A model generated the notes under the pieces. The model saw nothing but the letters and a program-made list of their open reading frames with translations, was not told where the DNA came from and made no database searches. Of a stretch of DNA of 64,000 nucleotides, positions 21,641 to 32,769 are shown piece after piece (the stretch's first letter is position 1; each line of letters begins with the position of its first letter). The translations under genes and the position numbers were made by a program. Origin of the DNA: Nilaparvata lugens (lineage: Eukaryota; Arthropoda; Insecta; Hemiptera; Delphacidae); the NCBI RefSeq assembly GCF_014356525.2, contig NC_052515.1, forward strand, positions 26,090,065 through 26,154,064. Reading direction: 5' to 3'.

Positions 21641-22060
21641 TTCCTCGCTATAAGACAGTGACTGTATAGTGATAGTGTAACCGCTGTAGTAACCTTTGAT
21701 TGAAAAGCAGTGAATTGAGACGGAGGTTTGCCGGAATGAATACGCTATTCGAGTCGTGGCTATTTGTGTGTGAGAAGGTAGGGGTAGCAGGAAGGGTTTT
21801 CCGGGTCCCTAATTGAAATTCTGAAGTGTGAAAGGAACAAGACTGAGTGGCCAGGTTTCCTAGTAGTCAGGTTTCAATTACATTTGCAAGGTAGTGTGCA
21901 TGATACGGGTCAAATAAGCTCCATTCAGCGACGGATCGACAGGAGATGGGATGGATGGGTGACCTAAAAGTTCCAGGAAGTGGTTACACTTCGAAATTCA
22001 TCAATTGGACTCTTCATTGTATCAGAAAAATAGCATATTAGCCTTTTCAATTGAGTTCAG

Positions 22061-22272
22061 TTTATTATTATTAGACGAAAATCCAAATTAAATGCTGCAA
22101 TTCACCCCGAAGACTTCTGCTATTGAAAATATTGACAACAGGGTAAACAGCTAGATGGAAATTCGATGAGCGCTACTATTCAAAAATTATTTGTCAGCCC
22201 GAGAATCAAACCCGGGAATCTTCGGGGTGAATTGCAGCATTAAATTTGGATTCTCGTGTTTGATAATAATAA
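22061..22272. mobile_element. Foldback SINE, second copy
   Basis: The left arm 22061-22111 and right arm 22219-22272 are inverted (AAATGCTGCAATTCACCCCG on the left, its complement on the right). Between them lies the SINE body and then the tRNA-like head in minus orientation: TCAGCCCGAGAATCAAACCC is the complement of a GGTTTGATTC B box. The A-box half of the head is missing and is replaced by an inverted copy of the SINE 3' end. The same family as 14919-15242, but the head is less complete and the inverted part shorter. Confidence 0.8.
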
Positions 22273-22754
22273 TTAATTAATTAGCATTTGAATAATTGCA
22301 ATATCTCAGCAATTTCCATTATTTGTAGTTCAGGTTTTCAATCAAATTATTTTTATAAATTTATTGAACAAGAGTAGCGAGCTCTTGTTAATAATAATAA
22401 TTTATTTTTGTCAAAGAACAATATTACAAAATTTAGACAATGTCAGAGTAATCAAAAAAATCAACAATAATAATTTGTTTATTTCTAATTTATATTTTCA
22501 GATTGTGATTTGGTGTAGAGAATTGAAATGGACATAACCTATGTATAATATTTGGACAATTTGAAACTAAATAAGGAAATTGAAGAAGTTTTGGGCAATA
22601 GCCTGTTTTTTCTTTCCCGATCATTGTATTGTTTGTGCTAACCTAATAAATAATTTGGGTTGAAATCCCACTCAGTACAAACTTATACCATCTAGGTAGC
22701 TCCAGAGAAAACTCCTATATTGTATTCTGTGGTAGCTCATAAGTAACAATAGTT

Positions 22755-22895
22755 ATTTGTGCATCTAGGGACTAAAGTGCAACTTTTTCTCCCTGAGGGA
22801 AACTGTTGTCGCCCGATGGCGTAGCCGAGGGCGACAATTTCCCTGAGGGAGAATAAGTACTTTAGTCCCGTGATGCACACAACATTTTTCCTCCA
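22755..22895. mobile_element. Foldback element with GGCGTAGCC loop
   Basis: Inverted arms: GTGCATCTAGGGACTAAAGT...CTCCCTGAGGGAAA (from 22761) pairs with TTTCCCTGAGGGAGAATAAG...AGTCCCGTGATGCAC (to about 22879). The centre is a second hairpin, TTGTCGCCC...GGGCGACAA, around a GATGGCGTAGCCGA loop (22807-22838). Non-coding. Confidence 0.85.
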
Positions 22896-22957
22896 CCTAC
22901 ACCAATACCTATAACAATGAATAATTTTACTACATCTTCACGCTTTCACACTATTTC

Positions 22958-23092
22958 AGCTCTATTTCGATTGTTAGGTTATGTTCAACCGTTGGTGGAT
23001 ATGAAAAAGTACACACCTCTAACGTCATTAGAGGTGTGTACTTTTTCATATCCACCAACGGTTGAACATAACCTAACAATCGAAATAGAGCT
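22958..23092. repeat. Perfect 65 bp inverted repeat, 5 nt loop
   Basis: The arm 22958-23022 is the exact reverse complement of 23028-23092, with CGTCA as the loop. All 65 pairs match. Matching wider sequence (TTTTTCCTCCACCTAC at 22885, GTAGGTGGAGGAAAA at 23359) suggests the hairpin sits inside a larger palindromic element of about 490 bp. A 60-residue open frame across it is only a consequence of the palindrome. Confidence 0.95.
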
Positions 23093-23233
23093 ACTTATTT
23101 CCTAGAGCTAAAATATTCCAAAGATCGAAATAGAGCTCTTTTACTTTTCCTCTACCGACCACGACAGTGTTGCCACATTCCTCATTCTTCAATCGCGGCG
23201 TTGTCGGACTTCTTCCCATGTTAATCTTATGGG

Positions 23234-23378
23234 TTTATTTTTACTCCCTTGGGAGTAAAAGTGATCACTTTTCCCGCTGGGAATTATTTTTAGTCCCATG
23301 GGAGGAAAAGTAGTACTTTAGTATTCGATTCCAGGGTGTAAAATGAGACTTTTGATAGTAGGTGGAGGAAAATATAAT
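23234..23378. mobile_element. Right part of a larger palindromic element
   Basis: ACTCCCTTGGGAGT, CCCATGGGAG and AAAGTAGTACTTTAG are short palindromes in a row. The segment ends GTAGGTGGAGGAAAATATAA, the complement of the sequence at 22882-22902. It is likely the right half of the element that encloses the 65 bp hairpin. Confidence 0.55.
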
Positions 23379-23559
23379 TTTATACACACTCTTTCATACA
23401 CCTGCTCTTTTTCTCTCTCTCGCTCAATCACCCACTCTCTCTCGCTATTGTAACATAATCTCTTGCTATTCTAATCGAACCTCTCTCTCTGTCTCTCTCG
23501 CTATCCAATTATTCTTCTCATCATCTATGTGATTCAATTTTGCAATTAATTTATTTATG

Positions 23560-23632
23560 TAATTTGCATTTTGTCATAGGTCTCTTCAGACCTGGCGAAG
23601 GAGAATGAAATCAATCAATCAATCTCTCTTTA
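23560..23632 (+). mobile_element. Probable LINE 3' end with CAAT tail
   Basis: AGGTCTCTTCAGACCTGGCG (a short stem-loop, GGTCT...AGACC) is followed by AAGGAGAATGAAATCAATCA and further CAAT units. The layout matches other non-LTR 3' ends in the window but the family differs from R1. Confidence 0.5.
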
Positions 23633-24223
23633 AGTAGAGTGTTAATTATTATTAAGAGAATATATTTTCCAATTTTTCTTAAATAATATTATGTTCGATG
23701 TTATTCCTATGTTTATTGAAGTATGCAAATGTCCACTAATCTGTTTTGAAATTCTAGAACTATATTGAATTTTTTGAAGTATCTTGGTTACATTATATGA
23801 TTAACTATATCACATTAATTGTATGATTGTTTATTTCATTCATCTATGAGTATTGTACTGGTCTTGATTATAATTATTATGAAAAGCTGAATTAATTCTA
23901 AAATCATGTTAAATATAGTAAGGAATGTTTGAACTCGTGGCTAGAACACAAGGTTTCCTTTTGCTATCCACGCGAATTATTTATTTATTTTCTTGTAACA
24001 CTGTTGTTATTTGGTGTATAAATTCAATTTGATTGGTGGATTAGGTGATATTCTTGAGTATCATTTTCCAAGGATGGACTCATTACCAATAAAGAATAAC
24101 CTATAAAATTCAAGCCTATTGATTCACATAATTTGCAGATTTCAAAATCAGTACCATAGTTCATGAGCCAGTTCTCCAACACAGGAGCTCACTAGTTAAT
24201 CGTATGATGGATTCATGTAATTC

Positions 24224-24680
24224 CTCAATTTAAGGATGTATGTATGCTAAACCTCATTTAATCTCACAATGATGAAATAATAATTATAATGATGATGATG
24301 ATGATGATGGAATAATTTCTCCACATAAGGATGCATGTATGCTAAACCCCATCTAATCTCACAAGTCAGGAAAGATAAAACAGACACAGTAATCACTTAA
24401 TAATGATGAAATAATAATAATGATGATGATGATAGTTATAATGATAGAATTAATTCCTCCACGTATAAAGACAAATGTATGCTAACTCCCATCTCACAAA
24501 TCAGGAAACATAAAACAGCCACAGTAATCACTTAATAATGATGAAATAATAATGATGATGATGATGATAGTTAAAATGATAGAATTAATTCCTCCACGTA
24601 TAAAGATAAATGTATGCTAACCCCCATCTCACAAGTCAGGAAACATATAACAGTGCAGCCATAGTAATCACATAATGGAT
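24224..24680. repeat. Tandem repeat of 135-147 bp with GATGAT core
   Basis: Three to four units contain ATGATGAAATAATAATGATG, TCCTCCACGTATAAAG, TGTATGCTAACCCCCATCTC and CACAGTAATCACTTAATA. Unit starts fall near 24310, 24456 and 24591. Confidence 0.85.
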
Positions 24681-24814
24681 AAATTCCTGTACGCCCTTAC
24701 AGTAGCAAACATTTCAGCTGAAGCCATTTAATAATCACTACACACTCGCATCGTTTATTCAGCTAAGAAGCGCTCTGCAATTGAGAAAATACTCAGGACA
24801 CCTTCTAAGCTTCG

Positions 24815-25048
24815 AAGAAAACTAAGAGAAAAAATAAGAAGAAGAGGAAGAAGAAGCGAAAGCAGAAGGAGAAGAAGGAGAAGAAGAAAAGAAGAAGAAG
24901 AAGAAGGAGAGGAGAAAGAAGAAGAAGAAGAAGAAGAAGAGAAAGTGAAAGAGGGTGAGGAAGAGGGAGAAGGGGGAGAAATAGAAGAAGAGAATGGAGA
25001 GAGAGTAGAAGATGAGGGAGAAGAAAAGAAGAAGTGGAAGAATAAGAA

Positions 25049-25079
<31 letters not shown>

Positions 25080-25187
25080 AAGAGAAGAAGAAGAAGAAGA
25101 GAAGAAGAAGAAGAAGAAGAAGAAGAAGAAAAGAAGAAGAAGAAGAAGAAGAAGAAGAAGAAGAAGAAGAAGAAGAAATCGTCTTAG
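24815..25187. repeat. GAA microsatellite block
   Basis: About 370 bp of A and G on the + strand, mostly GAA with GGAGAA and AATAAG interruptions. It is bounded by copies of AGGACACCTTCTAAGCT on both sides (24797 and 25187), so the block lies between short direct repeats. Confidence 0.93.
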
Positions 25188-25189
25188 GA

Positions 25190-27799
25190 CACCTTCTAAG
25201 CTGTTTCACACAGTGTGCTCTGGGAAAAGGAATATTTGAGCAAGTACACTCTAAGTAGATTAATGCACTTCAGCTTCCAACTTGTTTACAGCTCTAGTAC
25301 ACACGTGGATGCTACCACCCTTAAGGCTAGGGTAGGAGAAAGAGTTGAAAGATGCAGGTTGTAAATGTCTATGTACTAGATAGGCTGCAGCTCCAGTAGG
25401 TTGGGTAAGAGGTTGGTTATAGGTGTACCTGAACATCGAAGGTTTAGTAGTTGACTTTCAATAAAGAATTGAATACATTACATGAAAATGCATTTCTCTC
25501 TTGATTCAGTTCCATTTTATAGTAATTGCAGAAACTGAGAGAAAAAAACAAACAAAGTAAGAGAGGAAGAATGAAATGAATTTCCAACTACATAACCTAC
25601 TGTAGTGGGCAGCTTTATGTGGCTAAGAGAATGTGACAGTACTTGTGAAACAAATGTTCAATTACATCACCTGAATTAATTTTGAATTATTGCAATGTAA
25701 TCGTGATGATTATTGATTGGGTTCATGTGAACAGGTGTAGAATTAGGACTTTTCCAATCAGACTCTTGTGCTCATTTAGTTCAATTTTCTGTGTGACTTT
25801 TTTGTCGTGAGAAATTTATTTTTCTGTTGAAATATGATTCTCTCACATTAGGATTTTGCTAACTTGCGTCCGGGAAGAACGTTTTCGATTATTTGCTATC
25901 CAAATTTGAATTAGATTAATTCATTTAATAAAATTCTCAAGTAAATAGAAAGACTAAGTGTGTTGTTTAATAAAGTCCCATGACTCGCCCATTAGTATTC
26001 TGAGATCTCTCTTCTACCCCATCTGGGGCGGTTACAGTCTCCAATCTCTTGGAAAATCACGATTGAATATACAGTCATATTCTGTGTTTGTTGAAGATAT
26101 TGGAGTTGTTTCAGATTTCTATCTAGTGTACCTTCCACATTATCAGATTGATAACTGAATAATTTTGTATTGGATGAACCATTTGATATTGTCAATACGA
26201 CCGATTTGTTGAACAGATTTGAAATTCTAGTTTCGTTCGTCGCAACCATTATACTCTTATATTTCTATTTATATTAAAAATGATATGATATAGAAATTAA
26301 TGAAGTTCCATCAAATTATTATTAATGCAGGAGTGTTTCATAGGAAAAATTTTACACTATTTTTTATAAATGCCGAATTATTCATTTAATCCCCCATTGA
26401 CGTGTTACACCAATTCGTTTATGGTTAGAGTTATAAAAAGCTAGAGTATACAAACTAGACAACTGGAGTATGATTTGAATTCCTAGACAAAACCCCCCCA
26501 TCAAACTAAAGCGCGGCTTGTAAAAAGAAGCAACAGATAAACAAGCCACTCCGCGATCTTTTATCATTCTGTATTGGAAGACCGGCAAACTCAACGGAAT
26601 CCTACGTTATTCATTTGAAACTTCCACGGGAGTTCTATCACGCAACCTGGTGTGTAAAAAAGACGTATTTCACATTTAATTAAGTGCGTTTTGATTAAAT
26701 AATGTACATCCATTGAGACCCTAACGCCCCCGCTAATCTAATCAGATGCATGTTTCCAAGGGTGAGTTACTTGTCCTTATATCTGCTAAGGGTGAAAGAG
26801 TTAGTTGTTTTCATGTTCAGAATATATTTAATGGAAGTGCTTGAATCGGACTTTATGTAGATGGCGTGTGGTCTATGCTAATACTAAGCTACACTAGTCT
26901 CCTCCATATTGTATGGGATAATTCCTAGATGGAATATCAGAGCGGAATATGGAGAATCTTATCAGAACTATATAAATATAATAAATACCATGGATAATTC
27001 AGAATAATTTCTAGATGGAATATCAGATCAGAAAATAGAGAATTTGTAGATGAAATAACAGAACTTATATAAATATGATGAGATGACAAGGTAAATTTGA
27101 GACACTTGTGTAATATTTCTACCGTTCTTCAATAGAACTCAGACTCCAAACTACCTATTCTATCTATTTACAATGCAAATAACACTAATGTAATAACATT
27201 GGAGGATAAAATAATAAGGTAGTCCTTGTGCTATTTTTCTTCCAAATTTATAGGTGACAAAGTCCAAGATAAGGTTAGAATTTCACGTGTACAATTTTTA
27301 TAAAATCATGGTCCTAAATAAACATTAAAACTATAAATTTTGAATTTAGATGACTTAAATTGATAAATTAATTAGAAATATTAATACCTTGAAGTAAAGT
27401 TCACTGATAATAAAATTTCATTATGGTTTATTTCATTGTAGTTTCAAATATTGTTTGTTTCAACATTTTGTGAAACCAACAAGTTCAAAACAGATTAAAT
27501 ATAAATTTTGGGTGAGGAATTTCAGATGGGAGGAATATTAGACTACAACTTACTTCGTTTAATTATAGCAAGGATATTCTGTTTGATACACTGGACATAT
27601 TTCGTATGATATTATCTTAACAGAGATATTATCTCTGTTCATATTTGTGCATTGAATTTCTTCCCATCTCCTTCATTGAAACTGATTCCTAACTACCTCA
27701 AGAAAATGGGAAGCATTTGTGAAAGTTTTGAATTATAGAAATAGTGACATTGACGAGAATTGCAAAAGTAATTCAGGAATTCATCACAGTTGAAGGACA
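25190..27799. other. Largely unassigned 2.6 kb
   Basis: No TE terminus or protein similarity was found. 26560-26770 is of higher complexity, with TAAT-rich words (TTTAATTAAGTGCG, TTGATTAAATAATG); it is a candidate conserved non-coding element. 26885-27060 has a short near-duplicate, ATTCCTAGATGGAATATCAG against ATTTCTAGATGGAATATCAG. Confidence 0.3.
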
Positions 27800-28614
27800 T
27801 TTCAAGAACATATCGATCGTATTTCAATAAGGCATTTTATGGAGCTCTCATGAAGTCAATGAAAAAAAGATTTCAACAAGATATCGATCGTATATCTATA
27901 TATAAAAGCGAAATGGCACTCACTGACTGACTGACTGACTGACTGACTGACTCACTCACTAGCAGAACTAAAAATCTACCGCACCAAAAACGTTCAAATT
28001 TGTTATGTATGTTCAGTTGGCCCTTTAGAGGCGCACTAAGAACTGTCTTTTGACAATATTTTAACTCTAAGGGTGGTTTTTAAGGGTTTAAAGTTCATCT
28101 TTCAGCATGTATATTCTTCTTTTTCTCTTAATTATAATTGAAAAATTTCCATACCATATGTTAATATAGAACTATAATCTAGAGAGAGTACCTCTCCGAA
28201 ACAGTTGTTAACTGGTAACTAAATTAATAATTTTGTCAGGTTGGCATTAGGTTGAGTTAACTTTGTTAGGCTGGCACCAAGTTGAAGATTGAAATGCATT
28301 TATCGCGGAAAAATTGATTGGGCACTGCTACTTCAATCAGAGCTATTCCTGGGAATATTATATTACTCGCTTCGCTCGCCATATCCGTTTAGCCAGACGT
28401 TAAGTCTGGACCCCCGACTGGATCGTCCTAACATATGATAAAAATGCTCAAATTAAAAATTCAGGCGAGCGAAGCGAGCCTGCTGATCTTATTCTTGGAC
28501 GATCCAGTCGGGGGTCCAGGGGGCGGAGCCCCCTGGCTAGTCGGATATGGTAAGCGAAGCGAGCCTGACGGCTAGTATTCTATAAAGGCACAAGGCATTG
28601 TATGGAGCTCTCTT
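27800..28614. repeat. Local duplication split by a Helitron
   Basis: A unit around ATATCGATCGTATTTCAATA and GGCATTTTATGGAGCTCTC (27815-27852) recurs at 27880-27894 and resumes after the Helitron at 28576 as TATTCTATAAAGGCACAAGG and CATTGTATGGAGCTCTC. The second unit is interrupted exactly by the element at 27895-28575. Confidence 0.75.
27895..28575 (+). mobile_element. Non-autonomous Helitron
   Basis: It starts TCTATATATAAAAGCGAAAT and is followed by a (CTGA)n stretch and ACTCACTCACTAGCAG, a terminus known from insect Helitrons. It ends GAGCCTGACGGCTAG; the CTAG is at 28572-28575, just after a GC-rich hairpin region of AGCGAAGCGAGCC. The preceding base is A and the following base is T, as expected for Helitron insertion without target duplication. 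Near the 3' end ACCCCCGACTGGATCGTCC (28409-28428) and its complement GGACGATCCAGTCGGGGGT (28497-28515) form a long foldback. No Rep/helicase is encoded. A related end is at 63894-64000. Confidence 0.87.
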
Positions 28615-29034
28615 AAATTTAGTGGAATATAATATCAAACAATTGTCGATGTATTCCCAAAGAGAGTTGAAAATTGATTATGAACTTCTTACAAATGGCT
28701 CCTAGGCAATCTGTAATCTACTAGCATTGGTTACATGCTCTTTTCAAATTACAATTTCCATTTTAGAAATTTACAACAACTGAATTGACATTTCTAACAA
28801 CAATGCTCATGTCCGAATTAACTCCACATGAATCGATAGGAATTGAAAGAAAGCTTATTTGGTAGCGGAACAGCTCAAGCTATAAACAAGACTTGAAAAA
28901 ATTTATCCAAGCACGTACGGAAAAGCAATTTGTAGCAACAATAGGACCATTCTCGGTCAGAGGGGTGGTTATGTTGAGGTAAGATACGATCTAGTATAAA
29001 AATAATTTAGGGTCTCTAGTTTTTCGTTTATTCT
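28615..29034. other. Unassigned AT-rich DNA
   Basis: No gene, RNA or TE terminus recognised. Confidence 0.3.
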
Positions 29035-29483
29035 TTTCGGTCACTGGAGAACTATGGTACGATAGTAATTCCATACAATACAAAACTCTTTGAAAATATG
29101 TTGAAATGGATCACGTTTTTCCAAGATCAAATAATGTTTGTCCTTCACTGTCACTAAAAACTATGGTATGGTAGTGTGGTCACTGAAGAACCTTGGTATT
29201 ATAGCAGTTCCAAACAGAATGGATCACGTTTTTTAAGATCGAATCATGTTCGTCCTTCAAAAAACTATGTCAAACTTTTATCACTAGAAAACTATGGTAC
29301 GGTGGCAGTTCCAAACAAAACTCTTGGAAAATATGCTAAAAATGGATCACGTTTTTCCAAGATCAAAAATAATAATGTTTGCCCTTCACGGTCACTAAAA
29401 GCTATGGTACTGAAGTGCGGTCACTGGAGAACTATGGTATGGTAGCAGTTCCAAACAGAACTCTTGACATAATATTCTAAAAA
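29035..29483. repeat. Satellite-like array, block 1
   Basis: Diverged units contain ACTATGGTACGGTAGCAGTT, CCAAACAAAACTCTTG, ATGCTAAAAATGGATCACG, TTTTTCCAAGATCAAA and GTTTGTCCTTCACGGTCAC. The same words recur at 30325-30610 and 31735-32075. Short open frames here only track the repeat. Confidence 0.85.
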
Positions 29484-30128
29484 TCTGGTGTGGCCCACTC
29501 ACATAACTTTCCTTGCCGTTATGAAAATTGATCACCTGAAGCTAGTGTTCCCGCGCAAGTCTACTATTCAAAGATTTGAGCCAGCTGGTAACAGGGCAAT
29601 AACGCTGGAGACACACATGAGGTCTGCTATCTCTTCATAGTGAATGATTTAATAAAATCAACAATAATTTGCAATTGAATAATCACATTTTCTCGAATTT
29701 AAAGCTTATTTTCAATTTTAGGTGAAAATGTTACTGAACATTAATTGTAGAGATTTTCATGCTCAATCTACTCCACTTGATTTTTTTGTTTCAATTGTAT
29801 CTGAAGCCTGATTTGGGAATCTATCTGCATTGATGGGGCGGAGCTCCTGAAATTTTTACAGATATGGGACTTGTGGCAGTTGATAGAGCTTATCGATGAC
29901 TATTTTAGGTATGAATTTGATCAAAATCGTTGGTGCCGTTTTCGAGAAAATCGCGAAAAACCCTGTTTTTGACAACATTTTCGCCATTTTAGCCGCCATC
30001 TTGAATTGCATTTGATCGAAATTGTTCGTGTCGTATCCTTATAGTGTAAGGACCATACGTTCCGAATTTCAAGTCATTCCGTCAATTGAGAGATGATATA
30101 TCGTGTACACAGACATACATACACTCAT

Positions 30129-30197
<69 letters not shown>

Positions 30198-30329
30198 AAG
30201 ACCAATACTCAAAAACCACTTTTTTGGACTCAGGAGACCTTGAAACGTATAGAAATTTAGAAATTGGGGTACATTAATTTTCTTCAGAAAGCAATACTTT
30301 CCTTACCTATGGTAATAGGGCAAGGGAAG
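29484..30329. mobile_element. 846 bp insertion with TAAAAA duplication
   Basis: It begins TCTGGTGTGGCCCACTCAC and ends TAGGGCAAGGGAAG. TAAAAA lies on both sides (29478-29483 and 30330-30335). Without it the satellite sequence would read AATATTCTAAAAATGGAT, which is found uninterrupted at 30590-30604 and, with one change, at 31915-31930. The interior contains TGATCAAAATCGTTGGTGCC and an (AC)n run at about 30133-30193. No coding capacity is seen; class unknown. CTTTCCTTGCCGTTAT near the left end resembles CTTTCCTTACCTATGG near the right end. Confidence 0.75.
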
Positions 30330-30610
30330 TAAAAATGGATAACGTATTTCAAGATCCAATCATGTTTTTCCTCTATAAAACTATGTCAAACTCTTTTCAC
30401 TTAATAACTATGGTACGGTAGCAGTTCCAAACAAAACAAAACTCCTGAAAAATATGCTAAAAATAGATCACGTTTTTCCAAGATCAAATAATGTTTGTCC
30501 TTCACGGTCACCAAAAACTATGGTACGGTATTGCGGTCACTGGAGAACTATGGTATGGTAGCAGTTCCAAACAGAACTCTTGACATAATATTCTAAAAAT
30601 GGATCATGTT
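30330..30610. repeat. Satellite-like array, block 2
   Basis: It continues the array of 29035-29483 after the insertion: GGTAGCAGTTCCAAACAAAA, ATGCTAAAAATAGATCACG, GTCACTGGAGAACTATGG. Confidence 0.85.
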
Positions 30611-31739
30611 CAAATCGTTGAATATCACTTTAAATTCTCAGCAATTATTGACTATTTCTTTTTACAATCAGAAAAATCTATTATGAACATACAGTATAAA
30701 CATTGTGCTGATCTGAATCGATCTATGGTAATAATAGGAATTGAAAGAATAGAAAATGTCATGGCATTCCAAGTAGTGATGTCTGTGTATTAGAACTGCT
30801 GAGTTGATAATGCATACTACTGAAAAAAAGTCATGAATAGCTCAGAGCTCAGACCAGCCTGGCGACTTTGATGCTTTTGAAACCGGAATCTTGTTTTATT
30901 TTTATTAAAGAATGATACGGAATGAAAACCATGTATCATAGTACAAAGCTTTGTATCATGAGTAAGATTGACAATCATGGCTTGTCGATTTTAGTTGCTG
31001 ACCTAAATCCTCATTCCTCAGTCGTAGAACTATGGACCAAGCGCGAGCATTTGCCTTTTATGTCATATACCGTCGACACAAACTTATGAAATTTATGAAA
31101 AGCTTGATAGCTTGAATAGTGATCTGATATTTGTTACACGTTTTTATTCTAAGACATAATATGTCTTGTAGACTAATTTTTAATGTTTCTTCAATCGGCA
31201 GGAAAACTTTGGTTTTTCAAAGTTATCTTACTCCCTTATTTTGGGGTATTTCCAGAAATCAAGATAAATAACCTACCAAATTTCCTACACGAATACAGTG
31301 TAAGTTGTATTATAATAGCTAGATTACTTACGTACTGTATAGTACAGTACCTGTTCGTTTTTACCGTATAATTATATGATAATAGAAAGCTTTATTAAAA
31401 ACAGCCATAACTTCCTTGTTTTCGGATATTTTCGAAAACGGGACTTACGCTTTAAAGAATTTGGGGTCGCTGAATCCAAATCCGAAATCAGAAATCTTCT
31501 ATCTATATTTTTAAGGAAGTTAGACTTTGAGAAAAAAGTGATGAGTCATACTTTGTAGAAACGGCGGCGTAGTTGTTAGATCTTGCCTCTGCTTGCCTCG
31601 AGGGGAAAAGACGTGACAAAACGAGGTTCCTGGATAGGAGTCACCATGTGAAAGACACGATTTGACTCAATGTACTTCGACAAAAAAACGAGAACACTGT
31701 TCAGTGTTCAAGTTGCACGTCTCCTATCGTGTGAAAGAG
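30611..31739. other. Unassigned segment within the satellite region
   Basis: No satellite words and no protein similarity over 1.1 kb, yet the array resumes at 31740 with CGGTAGCAGTTCCAAAG. It may therefore be another insertion, but its ends were not defined. GTGTGAAAGAGGCC at 31729 and ATGTGAAAGACACG at 31646 are a weak internal repeat. Confidence 0.35.
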
Positions 31740-32075
31740 GCCGTACGGTAGCAGTTCCAAAGAAAACAGAACTCCTGAAAAATATGCTAAAAATAGATCA
31801 CGTTTTTCCAAGATCAAATAATGTTTGTCCTTCACGGTCACCAAAAACTATGGTACGGTATTGCGGTCACTGGAGAACTATGGTATGGTAGCAGTTTAAC
31901 AGAACTCTTGACATAATATTTTAAAAATGGATCATGTTTTTCAAGATACAATCATGTTTTTCCTCTAAAAAACTATGTCAAACTTTTGTCCCTAAAATAA
32001 CTATGGTACGTTAGCAGTTCCAAACAAAACAAAACTCCTGAAAAATATGCTAAAAATGGATCACGATTTTCCATG
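31740..32075. repeat. Satellite-like array, block 3
   Basis: 31740-31905 is nearly identical to 30420-30585. It includes the uninterrupted junction (31910-31940) that serves as the empty-site reference for the insertion at 29484. Confidence 0.85.
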
Positions 32076-32453
32076 TTTGTCGAAATTCTTGGAATGCCTT
32101 TTTCCGAGCCGAATGAAGACATAACTGTAGAGGCGCAGTATAATCAAATGACTGAATTATTGTGAGCGGCAACCTTTTTATTATGCCGTCTCGAGTCTAG
32201 ACGATCTAAGAGTCGGAAAATTCAGAACGAAACAACATGAAATGCTTTCCCCAGTTTTCCGCACCATTAACCTCTCAAGTATCCTCGATTTTCCTCATTT
32301 CCCGCTCTCAAAACAACATATTTCCATATAGAATTGATTTCCCGATACGCCTTTCTCAATAGGATTTTCTCAAGAGCGGCTTCAACCACTCTGAATCATT
32401 GATAAGTGTGTTAAGTGGACTTAGGTGATATTCACACTACTTGTGATGATTTC

Positions 32454-32769
32454 TAAGGCTAGGCACACACCAGTTAGTCGAGAAAAGACAAGACACGTTT
32501 AGTCGCAATACTCCACATAGTTGCTTATTAAGTCATGTCTAATTGCAATGACTAATGTATCGGTGTGTGTTGCTTCCTACCCTACACTGGTGTGGGTAGG
32601 CAAGACAAGACTAGTCACGATTAGTCACAATACTTAACATGTTGCTTATAAAACAACACACACCGATTAGTCATTGTAATTAGACATGTCTTCATAAGCA
32701 ACTATGTGAAGTATTGTGACTAAAAGTGTCTTGTCTTGAGTTGACTAACTGGTGTGTGTCTAGCCTTAG
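32454..32769. mobile_element. Palindromic MITE, about 118 bp arms
   Basis: The left arm starts TAAGGCTAGGCACACACCAG and the right arm ends in the complement of TAAGGCTAGACACACACCAG. Arms of about 118 bp pair with scattered mismatches, leaving a centre of about 80 bp. The boundary trinucleotides TAA and TTA are part of the palindrome, so the target duplication cannot be fixed. Non-coding, diverged, probably old. Confidence 0.88.

Noticed and set aside
22917..23105. 62-residue open frame over the perfect hairpin
   Set aside because: The frame is made of a palindrome and has no similarity; start and stop lie just outside the arms.
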